A stretch of DNA of 64,000 bases from Agapanthus africanus (GCA_030015575.1 JASDDO010000001.1:326773595-326837594); one strand, 5' to 3'; shown: positions 47,062 to 57,929, counted from the first letter of the stretch. Made by a program: numbers and translations. The notes: generated from the letters alone by a model not told the origin.

Positions 47062-47910
47062 CCCAATTTTTCCCCTGTCGGGAAATTTCCAAGTGTTGGA
47101 TTTTTCCGTAGTTTAACGACGTTCTAAGTAGTGCAAGTAACGCGATGATCCCTCTAGAAGACAACAAACCTTAACTCGATTATGTGACCGTCTTGAACTG
47201 CCCTTTGAACCTTCGGGTTTGGGGCAGTACGGCGTGCCACATGTGAGGCATTGGCTTGACTCTTCTACGGCTGGACCGTTGGTACTGAGGTACGAACTGA
47301 ATGTTGTTAGACTTATTTCATGTGTTGATCTGTATTGGGAAAACTTGGGTGTTCGATTGTTCGATCGGAAAGTTTAACATTTTCTATTTATCTGGAATGG
47401 GATACAATAATTGGAATTCGCAAAAGTTATGTGATAACTAAATGAATGTTATAAACATAGCAGTTTCGTCTCACTTGATCGGTTGCCACGGAACTTTGAT
47501 GTGATCAAAAGTCCGTCGCAACCACGTAGCGTACGCGGATACTCGCCGCTTAAACTTAATAGACAGCCTCACTCCATAGCCCTGACCAAGTGACTGTAGG
47601 AGAACCCCGTCGCCGAAAGCATCCGTCCGGGTGCTCGCGGCAGCGGTGTTCCGCCTTGGTGCACTTCGTCGACGGTATCAGGGGTGCAGCCGCCTACTAA
47701 AGTTTGCGACGAGTATTCGATCAGACTGTCGGGAATCTTGTTGAATTGCCCGACTTGAATATTGAAAAGTGTTTTCGTTTTTGAGACTAAAATGCGGGGT
47801 TTATAATTGTTAGGCATGCGATGTCTAAAGAATTCATTTGGTCCGGCATGCGATGTCCGAGGTGGTTGCGGATTCCAACTGTTGTAGTTTTACACTTTCT
47901 TTTCTGTGAC

Positions 47911-47986
47911 CGTAAGTGTAATATGTGATATCGCCGGTTTCGTTGCTATATGTCAACGACAATTGGGATGCACATATTTACTTACG
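47911..47986 (+). other. Nested stems in leader (Cop-J)
   Basis: CGTAAGT (47911-47917) pairs with ACTTACG (47980-47986), TATGTG (47922-47927) with CACATA (47971-47976), and inner TCGTTG (47940-47945) with CAACGA (47954-47959). The homologous place in Cop-B forms two nested stems from other bases. Confidence 0.65.
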
Positions 47987-48234
47987 TTGATGACATGTGA
48001 TGTTATGTGTTGCTGGATATGTTATATTGGATCGTCGTGTTTGAATAGCCGGGGGTTTTTATGTGAGATGAGTGTTTTTCATTTTCATTCATGTAAAAAC
48101 TTGTATGTAATATTCTTTTATTGGGGCGCTTCCAGGTTGCGGAAGTTGTCACCGTTGTTGTATATTATTTACTTTTCCGCACTAGGATAGACCCAAGGAG
48201 GAGGGCACAAGTAACCGGGTTCTGGAGTCCAGTG

Positions 48235-48268
48235 GGAGACCAACTCGAATAGTCGAGTCCGGGTCTCC
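48235..48268 (+). other. Two-part hairpin (Cop-J)
   Basis: GGAGACC (48235-48241), ACTCGA (48243-48248), loop ATAG, TCGAGT (48253-48258), GGTCTCC (48262-48268). All stem bases match Cop-A and Cop-I; the loop does not. Confidence 0.75.
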
Positions 48269-48350
48269 TAACTCCAGAGTTGGTAGGGTTGCTTGCCGCT
48301 CTCGTAGGGGTCTAGGGGTGTGGGTTTGGCTATTCATCACGACCGTGGAA

Positions 48351-48386
48351 TCCGTGTTTTATACTGGCTCGTATTGAAAACACGGA
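48351..48386 (+). other. 10-bp leader hairpin (Cop-J)
   Basis: TCCGTGTTTT (48351-48360) and AAAACACGGA (48377-48386). Confidence 0.8.
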
Positions 48387-48739
48387 CGTCCTAGTATATC
48401 CAATATTTCATATGATTCTTCTGCTGCGATATCTGTGATGTGATCATGTGATGTTCTATGATAGATACAGTATATAGTATATATGATATATTATATAGAT
48501 GTTACTTATGTTTTACACCCGCGCTAGCCCTGCCCTGCTCTGTCGTTAGTTACCTAACCTAACGGTGCACGAGGGGACATCGAGGCGAATGCGGATGGCA
48601 TAAGTGTACGTCGTATTTATCTGTGATGTTTAGGTATTTAAATGATGGGATTTCATTAATGTGATTAATGAAAATAAAAGAAACCTAAAGATATTGTAGA
48701 ATCGAATTTCAAAATAAAACAGGTAGCTACAGTTCTTGC

Positions 48740-48970
48740 TTTGCACAGAGGTATATGTGATATATCCTGCACCTTATTCGATGAGGAAAGGACCGAGATC
48801 CCTTCACCGGGAGTGACTCCTTTAGCAATAACTGGCAGATGCTACACACTCGGTTTGTCTTTTGATTGCTTTTAAGTGTTTTTGCTTTGCACAATGATAT
48901 ATATAATATATCCCGCACCTCATTCGACGAGGAAAGGACCGACGATCCCTTCACCGGGAGTGACTCCTTT
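48740..48970 (+). repeat. Two-unit 147-bp repeat (Cop-J)
   Basis: GATCCCTTCACCGGGAGTGA starts at 48797 and 48944. Each is preceded by a TTTGCACA element and an ATATGTGATAT-type hairpin, here partly changed in the second unit. Confidence 0.8.
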
Positions 48971-49122
48971 AGCAAAACTAGAAATGCCTCAAAAACACTC
49001 CATTTCAAAATTCATTCGATCCTACAACGATATCAAGTTCATTACGCAATAGGTTTTCAGAAAAACCTGTCGTAGCCCTCCGTCATTTCAGATATGTACT
49101 GGTTAGTATTCGTGCTGCGTTT

Positions 49123-49316
49123 GTTGACCTCTGTCAAGGCGCAGTGTGCGGTAGCTGATTAGTGCTTATCTGCATAAGCATATGATGTGATTGATTTAGC
49201 GTAGTCGTGCGACCTTGTTGACCTCTGTCAAGGGTCGTGCGGGTGGGTTTACTTCAATCAGGAAATGACGGGTTGAACTTGACTAGCAGCCTATGGTTTG
49301 TTGACCTCTGTCAAGG
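49123..49316 (+). repeat. Three spaced stem-loops (Cop-J)
   Basis: GTTGACCTCTGTCAAGG occurs exactly at 49123-49139, 49217-49233 and 49300-49316. Flanking arms pair: CTGCG with CGCAG, CGACC with GGTCG, and CCTATG with CATAGG. Confidence 0.75.
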
Positions 49317-49738
49317 TCATAGGACGCTAGGGGCAAAATATTATCAGGAATTTCAAGTGTTGAAATTTGCAATGAGATTGCATACCTTCTATGAGATAGT
49401 TGGATCCCGATACCCGCTGCGAGTAAGTGTTACTCCTGAGAGAGTTTTATACATTACGATTAGCCGATCAAGTAGGTGTCTAGAAAGGTGTCAACGGGGT
49501 TACGCCTCTGGGAAAACGAGGTTTACATTAATTAGGTTCGTGCGAAAGCACGGGGGACCTCCCTCAAAGTACCGACACTGGCCTGGCTGAAAGATTGGCG
49601 AACTAGTAGTGTGTAATTAATCCCGGCTAGTCTTTCCTTTTAGGGTTTGAAGGAAGATTTGATTAAAAGCAGTGGGAGCCATCCTGATTAGATAAAATAA
49701 TAACCAATCTATTCTTGACAGAGCGCACGCTGAGTGTT

Positions 49739-49757
49739 TTCTTCTCTCTCTCTCCAG
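49739..49757 (+). promoter_or_regulatory. Candidate 3' splice site at leader end (Cop-J)
   Basis: A run of CT repeats followed by CAG, with a CTGAG possible branch region just upstream. The same tract and CAG occur in Cop-I (ending 59337), and in diverged form in Cop-B (about 5595-5625, minus strand). Splicing is inferred. Confidence 0.4.
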
Positions 49758-50200
49758 GTAGCGACCATATCACGCCTTAATCAAGATAATAATACGGAAT
49801 ATTTGACCGAACCCGCTTGTTGTACTGAGCTGGGGAACGTTGGTCCCGCTCCAACTTATAATTGTTATAAGACAGAGCAGGAAATTGGGGAATACCAGAT
49901 TTCCCGTGCAGCCCAAACGAAGAGAGTGCATGCTGATGCATCATCTTCGGGTTTGTTCATTATAAAGAACTGTTTCTCAGTATCCTTTACGTCCTGGGTA
50001 TATGATACCGGATCAGGATCCCAGATATGTAATTTGTTACATAGGGCTACAGATAGGTAGAGAACTGAGAACGGGTGATAAGTTTCATGAGGCAGAAAAC
50101 GGGGCAAGTGTTGCAGCCAAGTCTGTTGGTCACTGTCACCCTGTATTACCAATACATTGATTCTGAATGAATGTTATTAGATACCGAACCTGATATACAA
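49758..50200 (+). pseudogene. Cop-J: gag end and protease remnant
   Basis: One frame reads through the former zinc-knuckle area (only YNCYKTEQEIGEY is left, with no CCHC) into SFTSWVYDTGSGSQICNLL. Its DTG is the retropepsin active site (Asp codon 50004-50006). The protein then continues in another frame as RELRTGDKFHEAENGASVAA. Protease would cut the polyprotein. The frameshift near 50060 and the missing gag make it inactive. Confidence 0.75.
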
Positions 50201-50379
50201 AATCATATCAGTCTCTTTATTAGTAAAGAAAGGATATAATTATGTATTGTTGGATAATGTTTTGAACATTTCCTATATCAAAAGTTGATCGGTTCAGGCA
50301 CGTTATCTAAAAGCTTTGATGTTCTAAATCAAACTACAGTTCTTTAGTATACGGAACACACACAAGAGGAAGAGTTCAG

Positions 50380-51120
50380 AAATGAACGAATCCTACTTGA
50401 GGCATTGTAGACTAGGTCAGATCAATGTGACCCAACTAGCTAGAGTTACATATAGATGCATATTTAAATCAGTTTGAATTTACATCTTGTGAAACTCGCC
50501 GGTCATGTCACAAAGATAAGATGATCATAGCTCCGTTTACTGGAAAATGAGAAAGAGTTAGTGAACTCTTGGGATGATACATGTTGATGTATGTAGGTCC
50601 CCTGTCTACACATGCCAGGACCGGTTCTTTGTACTTCATTACATTCTCTGATGATCTTTCGAGATTCAGACCTATGTTCCTGTTGAAACACAAGTCCGAA
50701 CCTTTTGAGATATTCACAGAATATAAGTTAGAAGTAGAGAACCAATAAAAGGGTATAAGTATTATGTCCTTTGATGAGATCAAAGAGGAGAATACTTGTG
50801 CACGGAAATCCTGGATTATTCTAAAGGAGAATGAGATTCTCTCTCAGCATTACTCCTCTGTATACACCATAGCACGATGGCATATCAGGGCGGAGCAATC
50901 ACACCCTATATGATAAGGTGTGCTCTATGATGAGTACTACTGAGTTACCTTTTTCCTTTAGGGAGTTATGCACTTATGAAGTTGCATACCTATTGAATAG
51001 GGTTCCAATCAAATCAGTTGCCTACCGCTCCATATGAGATATGGTATGGGAAGAGCCCATGCCTTAAGCTAGTTAAGATTTGGGGTTGTCCGGCCTATGT
51101 CTAAAACCATAATCCGGACA
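50380..51120 (+). pseudogene. Cop-J: copia integrase remnant
   Basis: Pieces in changing frames: RHCRLGQINVTQLA (zinc-finger start), MIHVDVCRSPVYT (core, first catalytic Asp area), DRFFVLHYI, QRGEYL (around the third catalytic position), the SCIPIE*GSN and LPLHMRYGMGRA end of the core, and LRFGVVRPM. Order and content match copia integrase. Many stops make it inactive. Confidence 0.75.
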
Positions 51121-51149
51121 AGTTCGAGGCAAGGTCTGTTATGTAGAAC

Positions 51150-52015
51150 TGGAATAGTTCCAGCTATACAAGCTACAGCAGATGATTTGGTACAACCAAA
51201 GGATTCAGTAGATACCAACGAACCTCAGCCTCTCCGCCGATCTAGTAGGGTTCCTCACCCACCTGAGAGATACTTCGGTTTCTCTATGACAGTGGGAGCG
51301 AGGATTACATCATGAGATGATGACCCAACTGGCTTCGAGCTGGCCATCAGGAGTAAGACTCTGTAAGAATGGCTGGATGCTTAGCGATCTGAGATGGAAT
51401 CCATGTACACCAGCAAAGTATGGACTTTAGTTGCTATATCTGAAGGGTTAAATCCCCATCAGGAGCAAGTATATCTCGAGAAGATTACTTGGTGTAGATG
51501 GAAAAGTTGAGACTTTCAAAGCTAGACTTGTTAAAAGTTTGCATCATTGACCAGGTGTGGATAATGATGAAACCTTTTCAGGTAGCTATGCTTAAGTCCA
51601 TCCAGATCCTACTTGCCACGGCTACATACCATGACTGCGATATCTGGTGGTTGGGTGTCTTGACTGCTTTTCTAAATGATGATTTAGAAGAGAGCGTCTG
51701 TAAGTACACAGCCAGAGGGCTTCGTAGATAGTGGGAGCAGCAGAAACGTGTGCAAGATGCTTTATAGGATAAAGCAGGCATCGCGGAGTTGGAACATCTG
51801 TTTTGATGGATTAGTCGAACAGTTTGACATCATCAAAATGGTAGATGAACCTTGTATATACAAAAAGGTAGTAGGGAGTATGGTGGCGATCCTCGTAGAG
51901 TACGTGGATGACATACTCTTGATAGGGAAGGAGTTTCCTATGCTACGCTCGGTCAATCTCCGTTTATCACAATGATTCTCCATATAGGATCATAATGATA
52001 CCTACTAACTCCTGG
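51150..52015 (+). pseudogene. Cop-J: copia reverse transcriptase remnant
   Basis: PQPLRRSSRVPHPPERYFGF leads into RT. TFKARL is followed by KSIQILLATATYHD and TAFLNDDLEES; then comes TAG at 51729-51731, a +1 change of frame, QASRSWNICFD, and the YVDD box at 51901-51912. A TGA follows RLSQ at 51973-51975. Both stops are also in Cop-I but not in Cop-C; the frame change is in all three. Confidence 0.85.
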
Positions 52016-52109
52016 ATTTTGGATCTATGAGATAGATCTAATTGGATGTTAGGACTCTCACTAGTTGTAGTGAGACGGTATCAACCGATCCTGGGGAGAA
52101 TCACTGGAA

Positions 52110-52505
52110 GGGTTCCAGGGTGATAAAGACGACTGAGTGTCAGTCACAGGCATTGTCTTTACCCTCAGTAAAGGGACGGTATGTTGGAAGAGTTCCAAGC
52201 TAGATACCGTGACATACTAGAAGATAAAGGCTGGATACATCGCTACTTAAGATGCTACCAAAGAGGCTGTTTGGGTGTATAATGGTTCATGAGATGAACT
52301 ATGTTCCTTCCATTGTGTGACAATGGAGTTGTGGCTTTTGCCAAGGAACGCCGGTCCCATCAGTGATCCAGACATATTCTAAGGCAGTATCACCTGATCA
52401 TGGAGATAGTTGATCTCCAGGGAGATCGAGGTTTGGAGAGTAGACTCAGAGGAAAACACAGCGGATCCACTCACGAAAGGCCTTTTCCCAGAGAGAGACT
52501 TTTAT
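52110..52505 (+). pseudogene. Cop-J: RNase H remnant
   Basis: Starts near GTVCWKSSKLDTVTY and shows a KEAVWV block. The C-terminal EIEVWRVDSEENTADPLTK is the copia RNase H end. Stops interrupt it. Confidence 0.7.
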
Positions 52506-52556
52506 GGGATGGTTGAGTATGAGATACTGCAACCACTGCTACAGATGGCCCTAGTG

Positions 52557-52568
52557 TAAGTGGGAGAT
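52557..52568 (+). other. Polypurine tract of Cop-J
   Basis: TAAGTGGGAGAT abuts the 3' LTR. Confidence 0.8.
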
Positions 52569-54781
52569 TATTAGTTATATGTATGCCCTAGAGGCCATTA
52601 CTGTACATAGGATGTATATTGTAGAGGATGCTGGGACATATATAGGGAGGACTTTCTTGCTCAACATGATAGTATGCTACCTGGTTGCTCTTTACCTTAA
52701 CGTGTATACTGTTTGTCTCTCTATTACATGTTGGTAAAGCCCTTAGGATCTGTACTTGACTACCTGGACTATGATGCGGATCATACTAGTGGGGACATGG
52801 TAGTCCATAAGTACATCCTTCAAAGTCCCTAGTCGTGGGTGTATCGAGACGGGGCATCGATATACCAGAGTAGACTAGCGTATACCTTCTCGACCCATAC
52901 AGATGGGCGATGGATGATCCCATATCCATTGGTGTTTGACATCAGAGATGATATACGGGTGCTCAGTAGAGACTGGGTACACTGGACGGACTCGCCGAGA
53001 ACTCCCAGATGGTATTATACCTCATGTCAGATGGCAGTTCTCTGGTGATGCTGGTACAGAGTAGTCTGTTGACCCGAGATCGTCATAGAGTCTTGTGTGG
53101 TTCCCACTGTGCTTTGATTTCCATCTTACCACGTCCAAGAGGGCGTGCAAAACGGTGGTTTTTGGGTACAGACCCGAGTCACATGGAGGCAATGAGCGAT
53201 AGGAGGGGATTCGTCTCTCCCGGTATAGGGAGTTGATGTTGTGCTGTGTTCGATTGGCTATAACAGGAAATCCCTGGCCAGGGTTGCTGAGATTTACTGG
53301 TAAGTGTTACCAGTAGCTTCTCGAATTGTTATAGACCTCATATCGACACGACTTATCGTGCTATTGGGGTCTGACGTTTACCACCCCTAGGCGAGATATG
53401 CGACATATCAGACGATCAGACCGGACTGTACGGTAGTGTTACTGGTTGGATTCACTAGAGTGTGAGCGGGCTTGCTCGTCGATCTTCAGATCGCTCAATA
53501 CCCGGGTGGCCGTTACGTTTAGCAGACCGCTTGCGGCTTGTGGATGTTTGATATGATCATCATCTGCTGCCGGCGTATTGACGAGTCTTTAGAGTCCTAC
53601 ACAGAGGTTTCCTGGCTCAAGCGAAACGAAATAGGAGCGCATATGAGATATGTGCGGGACCGAGAATAATACGGTATGTGATACTGTATTCGATTCTCGC
53701 GATGTGACATTGATCGGTTATATGCGATATAGCCGGGTTATCGGATCAAGTGTTGATTCGATAAGTTGTTACTGATGATACCAGTCGGTTATGTGCGACA
53801 TGACCGGATCGTTAAATCAAGCGTTGATTTAATGATTTAATGCATAATTGTATATTTGATATATTACTTTGCATTAACTAGTATCGGTTCACTTTAAAAT
53901 GGATTTTCTCACTCGGGTGTGCGCATTATATATGTGATATGATTTTGTGCATTTGCTTGTATCATGTTTGATGATACATGCTTTTTTGTTTGTGTAAAGA
54001 TTAAACCATGCTTATTTAAATGGTTAGGGTTTTGTTTTTCATATCTATTTATTCATTTATTTATTTATTTTCTTTTTGGAAAAAGAAATGAGAAGAATGG
54101 TGGCTTTCTTTGTTTGTAGTTGAAGATTCATGAACCTTTGACTTTGTCCACCATTCTTATCTCATGCTTAACCTAACCATTTGATTTAACCCTAGTTCAA
54201 TCTCTACACTTGACCATGGTTTAGATTATGATAAGTTTTGATTTTTCTTTTCATTTTTAATTAACTTATCATAACTCTTTCTTCTTCTTCTTCATTTCTT
54301 CAAGTGAAGAAAGCTTGAGGTCATCAATGGTGATTGATGAAAAAGAGTGAGAAATCCAAATCTAAAGTCTACCCACTTCCTATTTCTTCATCCTCTACCT
54401 CTTGCCAAGTAGTAGAGTGTGTTTTCTTCTCAAGTTTCTTGACTTGGTGAAGTCGGAGCTTGATTTAGCGATGCCTCGACGTAGATCATCTTCGGCATGG
54501 ACATCGACGACCTAGCTCGCTTATTCTCCGATGAAGTCGACGCTAGAGCCCGGATTCTTTTTGGACAGCGGAGAGGACTTCGTTGCGGAGCTATGGAGGT
54601 GGAGCACCGGATCTACAAAGGTTGTATATCCGTATTCTCATAGTTAAGTGTTAACTAGTTAGCTTTTTCGCCTAGTTTTTTAGCAAACGATCCGTAGTCG
54701 GGTCTCTCGGCACCTAGAATTTTTGAAATTGGCATGTTCGATGCCTTGTGAGACCTCACTAGGGTGCCTAGGAACCCTACA
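52569..54781 (+). mobile_element. Cop-J 3' LTR (2213 bp)
   Basis: Same length as the 5' LTR. It begins TATTAG instead of TGTTAG and ends CCCTACA. The hairpin chain is at 53272-53979. Confidence 0.95.
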
Positions 54782-54786
54782 TTATC
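54782..54786 (+). repeat. Target duplication of Cop-J (right)
   Basis: TTATC, as at 44390-44394. Confidence 0.95.
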
Positions 54787-56204
54787 GAGCTATTGGGGTC
54801 TGACGTTTACCACCCCTTGGCGAGATATGCGACATATCAGACGACGAGACCGGACTGTACGGTAAGTGTTACTGGTTGGATTCACAGGAGTATGAGCGGG
54901 CTTCCTCGTCGATCTTCTGATAGCTCAATACCCGGGTGGCCGTTACGTTTAGCAGACCGCTTGTGGCTTGTGGGTGTTTGATATGATCAACACCTGCTGC
55001 CGGCGTATTGACGAGTCTTTAGAGTCCTACACAGAGGTTTCCTGGCTCAAGCGAAACGAAATAGGAGCGCATATGAGATATGTGAGGGACCGAGAATAAT
55101 GCGTGTATGTGATACCGTATTTCATTCTCGCGATGAATGTATCGAAAGGTTGTATGTGATATAACCTAGTTATCGAATCAAGGATTGATTCGATAAAACG
55201 ATACATTGTATACTAGTCGGTTGTGTGCGACATGACCGGATCATTGAATCAAGTGTTCATTTAATGATTTAATGCATAATTATATATTTGATATATTACT
55301 TTGCATTAACTAGTATTGGTTCACTTTAAATGGATTTTTTCTCACTTGATTTGTGCACAATGTATATGTGATATACTTTTGTACACAAGTTTGTGTCATG
55401 TTTGATGATACAAGCTAACTTGAGTTTGTGTAAAGTTTAAACCATGGTTGTGTAATGGTTAGGGTTTTCTTTTTCTTTATCATTTATTTATTTTGTTTAT
55501 TTATTTTGCAAAATAAATGAATGGTGGCTTTCTTTGGATGCTAGTTGAAGCTTCATGAAGCTTTGACTAAGTGACCATATTTGTCTCATGCTTAACCCTA
55601 ACCATTCCACTTAACCCTAGTTCATTCTCTACACTTGACCATGGTTTGATTATGATAAGTATTCATTTTTCTTTTCAATTTAAATTAACTTATCATATTC
55701 ATTCTTTCTTCTTCTTCTTCATCACATGAAGAAAGCTTGCTACAACAATGGCAACTTGAGAAAACAAGTGAGAAATCCAATTCTAAAGTGAACCCACTTT
55801 CTATTTCTTCATCCTCTACCACTTGCCAAGTAGTATAGGGTGTTCTCTTCACAAGTTTCATCACTTGGTGAAGTGGGAGCTTGATCTTGTGATGCCTCGA
55901 CGTAGATCATCTTCTGCACGAAGTCGACGACCTAGCCCGCCCATTTCTCCGATGAAGCCGACGCCAGAGCCCGGATTTCCATTTGGACAGCGAGGAGACT
56001 TCATTGCGTAGCTATGGAGGTGGAGGACCGGATCTACAAAGGTTGTATTTCCGTTTACTCGTAGTTAAGTTGTTAACTAGTTTATTGTTTCGCCTAAATT
56101 TCTAGTCAACGATCCGTATTAGGGTTTCTCGGCACCCGTAAAATTTTGAAATTGGCATGGTTGATGCCTTGTGAGACCTCCTTAGTGTGCCTAGGAACCC
56201 AACA
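54787..56204 (+). mobile_element. Cop-I 5' LTR, second part
   Basis: Continues from GAGCTATTGGGG and ends CCCAACA. It has a perfect 12-bp hairpin, TTATCGAATCAA and TTGATTCGATAA with a GGA loop, at about 55161-55198, within the hairpin chain. Confidence 0.92.
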
Positions 56205-56205
56205 G

Positions 56206-56217
56206 TGGTATCAGAGC
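56206..56217 (+). other. Primer-binding site of Cop-I
   Basis: TGGTATCAGAGC, one base after the LTR. Confidence 0.95.
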
Positions 56218-57929
56218 CTAGCTAGAGCCTTAGGCGATGCGTAGATTAAGTTTGAAACCCGAACGAACCCGAAACCCTAACACAAACATGCTCTCTGGAC
56301 TTTTTCCAAAATCTGGAGTTTTTCGATATTAAAAATATGCAGAAAAATCAGCAGGAAATTATAAGGGTTTCTGTAAAATTCGTGTGCCTAATTCCATCAA
56401 TGCGCCGCGGTTCCGCGGCACGAGCATGGCTCGTGCGGCGGTTCCGCGGCCGTTTTGTCTTATGTGGCATCGAATTTTGCACAGTAATTCATAATTTGCA
56501 GTGCTGGTTTTCTTGGGAATTTTTAATATTTTTTCAAGAGTTGTTTTGGGGATTCGAATGTTCGATCGGATTATCAAATTTTGTTTGTGTGGCTTTCCGG
56601 ATAATTTTTGAATATGTTAAAAAGTTCGACCGGATATAAATACCCAATCTTTCCCCTGCCGGAAAATTTCCAAGTGTTGGATTTTTCCGTGGTTTAAAGA
56701 TGTTCTAAGTAGTGCAAGTAACGCGATGGACCCTCTAGAAGACAACAAACCTTAACTCGATTATGTGACCGTCTTGAACTTCCCTTGGAACCTTAGGGTT
56801 TGGGACAGTACGGCGTGCCACATGTGAGGCGTTGGCTTGACCCTTCTACGGCTGGACCGTTGGTACTGAGGCACGAAGTGAATGTCTTTGAACTTATTTC
56901 ATGAGTTGAGCTGTTTCGGGAAAACTTGGGTGTTCGACTGTTTGATCGAAAAGTTTAACATTTTCTATTTATCCGGAGTGTGATACAATAATTGGAATTC
57001 ACAAGTAGTTATGAGATAACTGAATGAATGTTATAAACATAGCAGTTTAGTCCCACTTGATCGGTTGCCACGGAATTTTGATGTGATCAAAAGTCCGTCG
57101 CAATCACGTAGCGTATGCGGATACTCGCCGGGTAAACTTAATAAACAGCCTCACTCCATAGCCCCGACCAAGTGACTGTAGGAGAACCCCGTCGCCGAAA
57201 GCATCCGTCCGGGTGCTCGCGGTAGCGGTGTTCCGCCTTGGTGCACTTCGTCGACGGTATCGGGGGTGCGGCCGTCTACTGAAGTTTGCGACGAGCATTC
57301 GATCAAATTGTCGGGAATCCTGTTGAATTGCCCGACTTGGTATTGAAAAGTGTTTTCGATTTTGAGACTAAAATGCGGGGTTTATAATTGTTAGGCATGC
57401 GATGTCTAAGTAATTCATTTGATTAGGCATGCGATGTCTATGGAGGTTGCGGATTCCAATTGTTGTAGTTTTACACTTTCTTTTCTGTGACCGTAAGTGT
57501 AATATGTGATATCGCCGGTTTCGTTGCTATATGTCAACGACAATTGGGATGGACATACTTACTTACGTTGATGACATGTGATGTTATGTGTTGCTGGATA
57601 TGTTATATTGGATCGTCGTGTTTGAATAGCCGGGGGTTTTTATGTGAGATGAGTGTTTTTCATTTTCATTCATGTAAAAACTTGTATGTAATATTCTTTT
57701 ATTGGGGCACTTCCAGTTTGCGGAAGATGTCACCTTTTGTATATTATTTACTTTTCCGCACTAGGATAGACCTAAGGAGGGGAGCACAAGTAACCGGGTT
57801 CTGGAGTCCAGTGGGAGACCAACTCGAGGTGTCGAGTCCGGGTCTCCTAACTCTAGAATTGGTAGGGTTGCTTGCCGCTCTCGTAGGGGTCTAGGGGTAT
57901 GGGTTTGGCTATTCATCACGACCGTGGAA

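Larger units (their letters stand above)
46608..49757 (+). mobile_element. Cop-J leader, about 3.1 kb, non-coding and structured
   Basis: Between the primer-binding site, where copia gag normally starts soon after, and the first recognisable coding remnant there is no gag capsid. Conserved pieces in order: GC-rich hairpin (46806-46854); TATA-like box (47054-47061); block shared with Gyp-E (47037-47375); nested stems (47911-47986); two-part hairpin (48235-48268); 10-bp hairpin (48351-48386); two 147-bp units (48797 and 48944); three stem-loops (49123-49316); pyrimidine tract plus CAG ending at 49757. Cop-I and Cop-A share all or nearly all of these, although in Cop-A the GC hairpin is largely lost. 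Confidence 0.8.
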
